38,903 nt of DNA from JAXDTI01 sp034090045 (GTDB taxonomy: Bacteria > Actinomycetota > Actinomycetes > Actinomycetales > Actinomycetaceae), in contig JAXDTI010000005.1 of the NCBI GenBank assembly GCA_034090045.1, positions 1 through 38,903 on the forward strand, given 5' to 3'. Position numbers and translations under genes: made by a program. Numbering within the stretch: the stretch's first letter is position 1; each line of letters begins with the position of its first letter. The notes below the pieces were generated by a model. That model was not told the origin of the DNA and did no database searches. It saw nothing but the letters and a program-made list of their open reading frames with translations. Positions 8,907-15,705 of the stretch are shown here, piece after piece.

Positions 8907-8981
8907 TCAGATTGCGCGAAAGCCCCGCCTCGATACCAACAGTACCGAAGCGAAACTCAGAATCTGAATATGCTCACTCAC
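8907..8981 (-). CDS. ilv leader peptide (24 residues)
   Basis: A short frame that starts at GTG and ends at TGA. Residues 5, 7 and 24 are Ile, 8, 14 and 15 are Leu, and 13 and 16 are Val, so eight of 24 residues are branched-chain, with VLLV at 13-16. The frame is followed by an intrinsic terminator and then ilvB. Ribosome stalling at the Ile/Leu/Val codons would leave codons 18-20 (Arg-Arg-Gly) free to pair with the terminator's 5' arm and allow read-through; full translation would let the terminator form. TATCCT lies exactly six bases before the GTG and no Shine-Dalgarno is visible, so the transcript is probably leaderless. Branched-chain leader peptides before ilvB are known in Corynebacterium and predicted in other actinobacteria. 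Confidence 0.8.
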   Translation of the reverse strand: MSEHIQILSFASVLLVSRRGFRAI

Positions 8982-8987
8982 GTTTCT

Positions 8988-8993
8988 AGGATA
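8988..8993 (-). promoter_or_regulatory. -10 element of the ilv leader transcript
   Basis: TATCCT on the minus strand, six bases before the leader-peptide GTG. No good -35 box is seen at 17 bp; TTGCCG lies 19 bp upstream. This element would make the attenuated ilvBNC transcript. Confidence 0.5.
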
Positions 8994-9056
8994 GGGGTGT
9001 TCGTCACATTAACGGCAAACATTCCAGATATTGAGATATTCGAGCCAGCATTTTTC

Positions 9057-9101
9057 TATGATTTTAGAGGAACCGGATTCGCGCCGAGCCTTTCCGGATT
9101 C
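9057..9101 (+). promoter_or_regulatory. possible promoter and repeated operator before the transporter gene
   Basis: TATGAT at 9057-9062 is a plausible -10 box; the nearest -35-like TTGAGA (9031-9036) is 20 bp upstream, which is too far for confidence. Downstream, CCGGATTC occurs twice (9073-9080 and 9094-9101), 21 bp apart start to start, or two helical turns. Such spacing could suit a dimeric regulator. No regulator is identified. Confidence 0.3.
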
Positions 9102-9137
9102 CGATGCCACCGGTAGCAACTGTTTTGGGAGAATAAA

Positions 9138-10733
9138 TTGGCTGCACTTTTCACGTTCCTGGCGGATTCACTTATTCTGGTGCTATTCCTGCTCGTAGGA
9201 GTTGGAATGCTGATTGGAAAGATAAAAGTTGCCGGTGTCGGCTTGGGGGCAGCCGCCGTTCTTTTTTTGGCGATTGCGCTCTCCGCATGGGCAAACTCCT
9301 ATGGTGTAGACCTGCAGATAAAACCGGAAATCGGTACTCTCGGGTTGGCGCTATTCGCCTTCGCGATAGGTATAACTTCAGGTCAGGGCTTTTTTGCTGG
9401 GTTGAAATCTGCATTGTTGCCGATATTGACGCTGCTGGCGACGCTCCTGACTGTAGGGATACTGTCCTGGGCGGTGGGGACAAAGGTGCTGGGTATGGAC
9501 ATGGCACTGGTTTCCGGAACCTTTGCTGGAGCCACCACAAACACACCGGCACTGGCAGCAGCCGGGGCGGCTTCCGGTTCCCCGCAACAAGCAACTGTCG
9601 GGTATTCAATCGCCTATATTTTCGGTGTGATCGGCATGTTGATATGCACCCAGATGGCTTTGAACTACGGTAAAAATGATCGAGATCGCCCGACCGCTTT
9701 GGCTAATCGCACCATCCGGGTAGAACGCGTAGACCAGCCAACAATCAGTGACCTGTTCGAAAAATACGGGGAGAAACTACAGTTTTCGAGGCTCAGGCGC
9801 GGCGAATCCGGACCGGTGGCGCGACCTAAACCGGATAGTGTGCTGCGTGAGGGAGACCTGGTGACGGTTGTCGGACCGGTGAAACTCGTCCACCGGATAG
9901 TCAAAGATCTGGGGCACGGCTCATCACATTCGCTGATCGAAGACCGCTCCTACCTGGATTTTCGGCGTATCACACTATCGGATCCGAAACTTTCCGGGCA
10001 CACTATCGCCAGCCTCGAACTCGATAAACGTTTCTCAGCGACAGTTTCGCGGGTACGGCGCGGTGATGTCGATATGGCTGCTGAACCCGATTTGGTTCTG
10101 TTGCAGGGTGACCGCATCCGAGTGGTTGCCCCCACCGCGAAGATGAAAGAGGTCAGCAAGTTCCTGGGGGACTCCTCTCACGGTTTGTCCGATATTAACC
10201 CGGTGGCGCTCGGCATCGGAATGGCGTTGGGCGCGCTCATCGGCGAGTTGCCGATACCACTGCCCGGGGGCGGAACCTTCAGTATCGGCATTGCTGCCGG
10301 AACCCTGATATTCGGGCTCGTAATGGGGTATTTCGGCAGGATAGGTCGTTTTACCACCTCACTGCCGTTCACCGCCGCGCAGGCACTGTCGGAATTGGGG
10401 TTGCTGATATTTCTGGCGCAGGCAGGCACCACGGCCGGAGGGCAGATATCCGAAGCGTTCACCGGCGGTTCATGGTGGCGAATCCTGGTGTTGGGAATCA
10501 TAATCACCCTGAGCTACGGTCTGATCCTCTATGCGGCGATGCGCTGGCTGTGGAAAATGGGTGGCACCCAGCTGTCAGGGCTGCTCGCAGGTGCCCAAAC
10601 ACAACCGGCAGTGCTGGCTTTTGCTAATTCTCGTACCGGCGCTGACCCGCGTGTGGCGCTCGGATACGCGATGGTGTATCCGATGGCAATGATAGGCAAG
10701 ATTATGACCGCCCAGATACTCGGTGGGCTTTGA
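9138..10733 (+). CDS. AspT/YidE-type membrane transporter with two TrkA-C (RCK_C) domains
   Basis: A 531-residue inner-membrane protein of the aspartate:alanine exchanger-like family (YidE/YbjL duplication). About five hydrophobic helices (residues ~5-185) are followed by two cytoplasmic RCK_C domains (~190-260 and ~275-350) and a second hydrophobic block (~355-531). The repeated signatures FAIGITSGQGFF and FLAQAGTTAGG, with GATTNTPALAAA and GAQTQPAVLAFA, are typical of the two halves. The substrate is unknown; members exchange aspartate/alanine or succinate. The start is TTG with GGGAG six bases upstream. It is followed 16 bp later by a thioesterase gene on the same strand. Confidence 0.85.
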   Translation: MAALFTFLADSLILVLFLLVGVGMLIGKIKVAGVGLGAAAVLFLAIALSAWANSYGVDLQIKPEIGTLGLALFAFAIGITSGQGFFAGLKSALLPILTLLATLLTVGILSWAVGTKVLGMDMALVSGTFAGATTNTPALAAAGAASGSPQQATVGYSIAYIFGVIGMLICTQMALNYGKNDRDRPTALANRTIRVERVDQPTISDLFEKYGEKLQFSRLRRGESGPVARPKPDSVLREGDLVTVVGPVKLVHRIVKDLGHGSSHSLIEDRSYLDFRRITLSDPKLSGHTIASLELDKRFSATVSRVRRGDVDMAAEPDLVLLQGDRIRVVAPTAKMKEVSKFLGDSSHGLSDINPVALGIGMALGALIGELPIPLPGGGTFSIGIAAGTLIFGLVMGYFGRIGRFTTSLPFTAAQALSELGLLIFLAQAGTTAGGQISEAFTGGSWWRILVLGIIITLSYGLILYAAMRWLWKMGGTQLSGLLAGAQTQPAVLAFANSRTGADPRVALGYAMVYPMAMIGKIMTAQILGGL

Positions 10734-10749
10734 GCAGTAACCTGAACAG

Positions 10750-11145
10750 ATGACACAACAGATTAAACGACCGCTCGGACCGCTCGCCGAAAAAATGGGT
10801 GTTGAAATAACCCGGCTCGATGACGAATGCTGTATCTGTGAAATGCCGGTTGACGGAAACACCCAGCCGATAGGTATCCTGCACGGCGGCGCGAACGGTG
10901 TGCTTGGCGAAACAGCCGGTTCAGTGCTGGCAGTTCACCATGCGCCACCGGGCTGGAGAGCTCTCGGTGCCCGCCTGGAGATGAACCATCGCAAACCGGT
11001 ACGAGAAGGCACAGTGAACTGTAAGGCAACCCTGGAATCCAGTGAAGGGCGCAAACGCTGGTATCGGCTCGAATGTAGAAACGAGCGGGGCGAAACCTAT
11101 GCGGAAGGGCGCCTGCTCACTGTAGATATTGAACACTCTGGCTAA
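10750..11145 (+). CDS. hotdog-fold acyl-CoA thioesterase (PaaI/YdiI-MenI type)
   Basis: A 131-residue hotdog protein. The signature GILHGGANGVLGETAGS spans residues 42-58, with HGG at 45-47 and the probable catalytic Glu at 54. The pattern closely follows E. coli YdiI (MenI), which hydrolyses 1,4-dihydroxy-2-naphthoyl-CoA in menaquinone synthesis. A general acyl-CoA or phenylacetyl-CoA thioesterase is equally possible, as no men gene is nearby. The ATG has no clear ribosome site, and translation probably depends on the transporter gene ending 16 bp upstream. It converges with the phosphodiesterase-like gene. Confidence 0.8.
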   Translation: MTQQIKRPLGPLAEKMGVEITRLDDECCICEMPVDGNTQPIGILHGGANGVLGETAGSVLAVHHAPPGWRALGARLEMNHRKPVREGTVNCKATLESSEGRKRWYRLECRNERGETYAEGRLLTVDIEHSG

Positions 11146-11157
11146 GGATAGGGACTG

Positions 11158-12216
11158 CTAGGTCAGTTCCAGCAGCGGAATATCCATTTCCATGTCGGTT
11201 AGCGAACCGTGAACACCTATCAGCTCCATGGCTTGCGGTTTATGCCAGCGGGAATCTAAAAGAACCCAGTTATCTCGCATGAACACGGTTAGCTGACCGG
11301 TTAATTCTTCCTCAGGTATTGCGCCGTAATAGTCTCCAAGCTGTTCGCGTCTCACAACGAGGGCTCGCTCCCCCAGCCAATCCTGCAGGTTCTCGGCGAA
11401 ATGTTGTTCATCAACTGTCGCGTTCAAGTGGATCTGTCCGGCACGCGGCTCGCCGGTAACCATTTCTATGCTCGAAGCGAAAGGCGAAGTGTCGAGACGC
11501 AGATGATGGGCAATATCGGTGTCAACCATTCCATGATCAGCGGTCAACCAGACTGCCGCCCCCGCCGGCAGTTGAGAAGCGAAACGGTGCAGGACAGAGT
11601 CGAAATCTTCGAGCGCCTCCAACCAACGCTGCGACCCCCAACCATAGTGGTGGCCTATATGATCCAGATCACCGTGATACAGGTATATGAAACGCCTGCC
11701 TGCTTTAAGCTGTGTAAGTGCCGCAGCGAGGGATTCTTCAATACGATTAGTGCCCGTATAGGCAGCCCCCGAGAGTGTCACCTGTGACATACCTGAACCG
11801 CTAAATTTTGCTGGCCCGATAGCAGCCATATCAAACTCGCCCCCCCACTTTTGAAATATGTTTGACACCCGGGACCACCTGGAAGGATCGATAGCCGGGT
11901 CGCCGCGAAACTGTATCAAATCCAGGGGCTGCCGGTTAATCGGGGAACGCACCTGGTATCCGAGCATTCTGCTCTCGCCAGGTTCAGCCCCGGTTAGCAA
12001 CGCTGTCAGTGCCGCGGCGGTCGTGGCGGGCACACAGGTGCGTGCCGCAACACCCGTCAAAGAGTTTAGATAGCGGGCATGACCCGGATGGGCACGCAGA
12101 TTATGCAGCCCCAGACCGTCCGCGAGAATCAAAATCAGCTGCTTTGGGGAACCGAAAATGCTTTGAGAGCCGTTGCAGGCAGCATGAATCTCGTTGGCTA
12201 TCTCGGTAATCTGCAT
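11158..12216 (-). CDS. alkaline-phosphatase-superfamily phosphodiesterase / nucleotide pyrophosphatase-like protein
   Basis: About 352 residues of the type I phosphodiesterase/nucleotide pyrophosphatase family. The metal- and substrate-binding residues are visible: Asp in ILILADGLG, the nucleophile Thr in CVPATTAAAL, Asp/His in YHGDLDHIGHHYG, Asp-His in WLTADHGMVD, and a final His in GVHGSLTDMEMDIP. It has no signal peptide, so it is probably cytoplasmic. Many actinobacteria carry such a gene near sigA/parC. The substrate is unknown. I prefer the ATG at 12216; an open frame continues to 12285 but would overlap the upstream region of parC and lacks a ribosome site. Confidence 0.8.
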   Translation of the reverse strand: MQITEIANEIHAACNGSQSIFGSPKQLILILADGLGLHNLRAHPGHARYLNSLTGVAARTCVPATTAAALTALLTGAEPGESRMLGYQVRSPINRQPLDLIQFRGDPAIDPSRWSRVSNIFQKWGGEFDMAAIGPAKFSGSGMSQVTLSGAAYTGTNRIEESLAAALTQLKAGRRFIYLYHGDLDHIGHHYGWGSQRWLEALEDFDSVLHRFASQLPAGAAVWLTADHGMVDTDIAHHLRLDTSPFASSIEMVTGEPRAGQIHLNATVDEQHFAENLQDWLGERALVVRREQLGDYYGAIPEEELTGQLTVFMRDNWVLLDSRWHKPQAMELIGVHGSLTDMEMDIPLLELT

Positions 12217-12295
12217 AGTCCCTATTGTTACATCTTCAAAAACAGATAAGTGACGTTTACCGGCGACAACTATTCTGTTACACATCGGAGAGCCG

Positions 12296-12314
12296 TAGTA
12301 GCTGGCGGCTACTA
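12296..12314. promoter_or_regulatory. hairpin in the parC 5' region
   Basis: TAGTAGC (12296-12302) and GCTACTA (12308-12314) form a 7-bp stem with a 5-base loop, ending 9 bp before the parC ATG. The divergent gap (12217-12323) has no strong promoter; TATTCT at 12271-12276 is a candidate -10 for parC. The hairpin may affect parC translation, or be incidental. Confidence 0.35.
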
Positions 12315-12323
12315 TTTGAGAAA

Positions 12324-14744
12324 ATGAAAACTATGACTGTGGCTGAAAAAATTGTTGACATTGATGTATCCACCGAGATGCGCACATCTTTTCTGGAATA
12401 TGCCTATTCGGTGATCCATGCCCGCGCTCTGCCTGACGCCCGTGACGGATTGAAACCGGTGCAGCGCAGAATCCTGTACCAGATGGGAGAGATGGGGCTT
12501 GACCCAAAGAAGGGGCACGTGAAATCCTCCCGGGTTGTCGGCGAGGTTATGGGTAAGCTGCATCCCCACGGTGACAGTGCAATATATGACGCTATAGTCC
12601 GCCTCGCTCAACCTTTCGCGATGCGGGTCCCACTCGTTGACGGACACGGCAATTTTGGTTCCCTCGATGACGGCCCGGCTGCCGCCCGCTATACCGAGGT
12701 TCGGCTCGCTCCTGCCGCCTTAGAGATGATTTCCGGACTGGATGAAGACGTAGTCGATTTTGTCCCTAACTATGACAACCAGTTGACTCAACCGGCAGTA
12801 CTGCCCGCCGGATTTCCAAATATGTTGGTGAACGGGGCAACCGGTATTGCTGTCGGTATGGCAACTAATATCCCGCCCCACAATCTTTCTGAAACTATTA
12901 ATGCGGCCTGTCACCTCTCCGAAAATCCGGAGGCTGAGACCGAAGAACTCATGCGCTACCTGCCGGGACCGGATTTCCCGGGCGGCGGTGTCGTTATCGG
13001 CTTGGATGGCATACGCGAAGCCTACGAGAGCGGGCGGGGGCTCATCAAGGTTCGCGCAAAATGCTCCATTGAGAGAGTATCGGCACGTAAACGGGGAATT
13101 GTGGTAACTGAGTTGCCCTATCAGGTCGGCCCGGAGAAAGTTATCGACAAAATTAAGGATGCCATCAATCACGGTCGAATAAAAGGCATATCGAATGTGT
13201 TGAACCTGACCGACAGGGACCACGAGATGCGTCTCATTATTGAGGTGAAAAACGGGGTGAACCCGGAGGCCGTTCTCAAGCAGCTGTATAAACACACACC
13301 TATGGAAGACACATTCGGTGTTAATGCGGTAGCCCTCGTTGATGGGAAACCGCAAACACTCGGGCTCAAACGGATCCTGGAGGTGTTCCTGGATCATCGG
13401 GAAAACGTGGTGCGGCGACGAACCGAATATCGACTCGCACAAGCTAAAGAACAGTTGCACCTGGTGGAGGGACTGTTGATAGCGGTCCTCGACATTGACG
13501 GTGTTATACAAATAATTCGTGCCAGCGAGGATGCCGCCCAAGCGAAAGACCGCCTGATGATGGCTTTTGATCTTGACGATGTGCAGGCTGAACATATTTT
13601 GGCGCTTCGGTTGCGGCGACTCACCAAGTTTTCAACAATCGAGCTGCAGAATCGTCGAGATGAGTTGGTCACCGAAATCGCTGACTTGCAATATCTGCTA
13701 TCGGACCGTAACGCCCTGCTCGAAAAAATGCGCACAGAAATGCGGGAACTAGCTGCAACATATTCCGATCCGCGCCGAACAGTGCTCATGGATGGCGATT
13801 CAGTTGCTGCTGCAGAGGCCGCCGCGGCTGATGTACCCCTAGATATTCCAGATGAGCCATGTACCGTGGTGCTCGGAGGTCTCCAAACGATCTGTCGGTT
13901 CCCCGGAACTGAGGCGATAGCGAGAACTGGGGCACGCGTACATGACGATGCGCTACTTGCGGCATTACTCGCGACCAGCCGGGGCGAAATAGGTCTGATA
14001 GGAGCAGATGGCAACTGTTACAGAACCTCGGTTGTTGAAATACCGTCGCTGCCTCGCACCGAGGGGGCGCCCTCCCTGCACGGGGCAACACCGATACGGC
14101 TGCTGCGCGGAATCGAGGTGCCGATAGTCGGATTGCTGCCCCTGAATGAGGAAACCGCACCCGTGTGGCTGGTTACCGCAGGAGGTGTTGTGAAACTGGT
14201 GCGCCCCGAACATCCCGGCTCAAAAGACGAATGGCCCCTCATAAACCTTGAAGATACTGACCGGGTTATCGCCGGAGGCGTATCAACACCCGATTCGGAA
14301 CTGTTCCTCATTAGCGCTGCCGGACAGCTGCTGCGTACCTCCTCAGATGCTATTCGTCCGCAGGGGCGTTCCGCCGGTGGCGTAGCAGGCATGAAACTGA
14401 GCTCCGGGGATCGTGTTATCGCTGCCGCACAGGTTCCAAAGGCACTTATAGCAAACTATGAGGTGGTAACGGTAGCTGGAGACGGCGGGCTGCTGCCCGG
14501 AACCGGACAGACATCAGCGAAACGAACCCCGGCGGAACGCTATCCGGCAAAGGGGCGGGCAACACAGGGGGTGCGTTGTCAAAGACTGTTACGCGGAGAG
14601 GATGCTCTGCAATTGGCGGCCGTAGTGCCCGCTCCCCCACGAGCCATATCCGCCGATGCCGGCCCTGTTGAACTGCCTGAACTAGATGAACGCCGGGACG
14701 GTTCCGGAACAAAAATCACTCACCAGATAGCCGCTATCGGGTGA
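12324..14744 (+). CDS. parC: DNA topoisomerase IV subunit A
   Basis: An 806-residue type IIA topoisomerase A subunit that, with ParE, decatenates daughter chromosomes. The catalytic tyrosine is Y123 in ARYTEVRLA. The quinolone-resistance region has the sensitive-type residues Ser85 and Asp89 (HPHGDSAIYD). The C-terminal propeller lacks the GyrA box (QRRGGKG), and parE and sigA lie nearby as in Streptomyces, so ParC is preferred to GyrA. The frame is open upstream to 12225, but homology begins around the ATG at 12324 (alternative ATG 12333). The ribosome site is weak. It converges with an acetyltransferase gene 8 bp away. Confidence 0.9.
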   Translation: MKTMTVAEKIVDIDVSTEMRTSFLEYAYSVIHARALPDARDGLKPVQRRILYQMGEMGLDPKKGHVKSSRVVGEVMGKLHPHGDSAIYDAIVRLAQPFAMRVPLVDGHGNFGSLDDGPAAARYTEVRLAPAALEMISGLDEDVVDFVPNYDNQLTQPAVLPAGFPNMLVNGATGIAVGMATNIPPHNLSETINAACHLSENPEAETEELMRYLPGPDFPGGGVVIGLDGIREAYESGRGLIKVRAKCSIERVSARKRGIVVTELPYQVGPEKVIDKIKDAINHGRIKGISNVLNLTDRDHEMRLIIEVKNGVNPEAVLKQLYKHTPMEDTFGVNAVALVDGKPQTLGLKRILEVFLDHRENVVRRRTEYRLAQAKEQLHLVEGLLIAVLDIDGVIQIIRASEDAAQAKDRLMMAFDLDDVQAEHILALRLRRLTKFSTIELQNRRDELVTEIADLQYLLSDRNALLEKMRTEMRELAATYSDPRRTVLMDGDSVAAAEAAAADVPLDIPDEPCTVVLGGLQTICRFPGTEAIARTGARVHDDALLAALLATSRGEIGLIGADGNCYRTSVVEIPSLPRTEGAPSLHGATPIRLLRGIEVPIVGLLPLNEETAPVWLVTAGGVVKLVRPEHPGSKDEWPLINLEDTDRVIAGGVSTPDSELFLISAAGQLLRTSSDAIRPQGRSAGGVAGMKLSSGDRVIAAAQVPKALIANYEVVTVAGDGGLLPGTGQTSAKRTPAERYPAKGRATQGVRCQRLLRGEDALQLAAVVPAPPRAISADAGPVELPELDERRDGSGTKITHQIAAIG

Positions 14745-14745
14745 G
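14709..14745 (-). terminator. terminator for the parE-GNAT transcript, inside the 3' end of parC
   Basis: CTCACC-A-GATAG-CCG-CTATC-G-GGTGAG (14719-14745) forms an 11-bp stem with one A/G mismatch. On the minus strand it is followed by TGATTTTTGT; on the plus strand no T-run follows. It would stop the leftward transcript from the acetyltransferase gene, and it is built from the last parC codons. Confidence 0.75.
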
Positions 14746-14752
14746 GGAAAAA

Positions 14753-15670
14753 CTAGACCGTTATTTCGAACTCGCGGACGGTACTCGACACCTGGAAGCC
14801 GACCCGGCGATACAGGTCTATCGCGTGACCACCGATTTCAGCTCCGGCACCCGCGGTCTCCAAACCCTCGGCGCGAAAGGCAGCGAGCACCGCGTTAAGC
14901 AGACCGGCACCAATAATTGAGCGGGATATTCGGGGAGCCGGGTAGACCACGAAGCGGTCAATATATCCCTGACGGGAACCTATAGCTGTCCAGTCCTGAG
15001 CATAAATCGAGCTCATCGCGTAACCGACAATCGGAGAGCGATCATTGCGCCTGTCGAAGGCAATGAAGGAACACTCCGGAGCGAAATCCGAACGTCCCTG
15101 TAACCAGTGATCTTCATCGAGCTCCAACCCGAAACCGGCAACAATACGGTTGTGTGCCCGCAACACCTGCCGATCCATTTCAGCAGACCAGGGGTGAATA
15201 TCGATTAACGCTGAAGCTCTCCACACCAGCGGCGTGTAATCAGCTAAATTGACCTGCATCTCGGCATAGCTATTCGTCTCCCGATAGCCTTTAGCTAACA
15301 GGTGTTCAATCAGTTCCGGAGATTCAAACTCCACAGTGACACCGATATGACCGTGCCCACCAATCAGCATTTCGCGCGCCTGCTCGGTTGACCATGATAT
15401 ACAGTGATGCCCGATGCCACGACCACGCACATTAGGATCTACACCACCTGTGCAGCGGACATTTCCGTTCGCTTGTCGATAGGCTAGCGAATAGCCAACC
15501 AGTCGCCCACCGTCTATCCAATAGCCGAGCCCGCGAGAATCTCCTTGCAGCAGCTCCGTCATTTCTGCAGCCGACGTGCGGAAAGGTGCCCGGTCGAGCT
15601 CCTCGATACGGTTCACTAACGCGGTCAGATCCGATACGTCTCGAAGCGTCAACTCGACGGTATCGAACAT
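14753..15670 (-). CDS. tandem-GNAT N-acetyltransferase
   Basis: 305 residues with two GNAT folds. The first has a clear acetyl-CoA motif, VDPNVRGRGIG (about 77-87). The second, C-terminal half (YIDRFVVYPAPRISRSIIG, about 234-252) is less regular but ends in the typical AIDLYRRVGF segment. The two-domain layout resembles mycothiol synthase MshD, but the motif A spacing and the substrate residues do not allow a firm call, so the substrate is left open. AAGGA lies about 10 bases before the ATG. It follows parE by 35 bp and is probably cotranscribed with it. Confidence 0.75.
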   Translation of the reverse strand: MFDTVELTLRDVSDLTALVNRIEELDRAPFRTSAAEMTELLQGDSRGLGYWIDGGRLVGYSLAYRQANGNVRCTGGVDPNVRGRGIGHHCISWSTEQAREMLIGGHGHIGVTVEFESPELIEHLLAKGYRETNSYAEMQVNLADYTPLVWRASALIDIHPWSAEMDRQVLRAHNRIVAGFGLELDEDHWLQGRSDFAPECSFIAFDRRNDRSPIVGYAMSSIYAQDWTAIGSRQGYIDRFVVYPAPRISRSIIGAGLLNAVLAAFRAEGLETAGAGAEIGGHAIDLYRRVGFQVSSTVREFEITV

Positions 15671-15705
15671 CTCACCGGGTTCCTTTCCGCCCCCGTTAAC
15701 GGGCG

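Noticed and set aside
12225..12323. Upstream extension of parC
   Set aside because: No homology to ParC N-termini, and it overlaps the promoter region of the divergent gene; ATG 12324 fits the family.
12720..13595. 291-codon frame on the minus strand inside parC
   Set aside because: It is the antisense of a highly conserved gene, has no domain that makes sense, and has no ribosome site; it reflects codon usage of parC.
13394..14014. 206-codon serine/arginine-rich frame on the minus strand inside parC
   Set aside because: The composition is typical of antisense shadows in GC-rich genes.
12324..14744. Assignment as gyrA
   Set aside because: The GyrA box is absent from the C-terminal domain, and the sigA/parE neighbourhood matches actinobacterial parC.
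14753..15670. Naming the acetyltransferase mshD (mycothiol synthase)
   Set aside because: Only the two-GNAT layout and rough length agree; no other mycothiol gene is in the window, and the motifs are not decisive.
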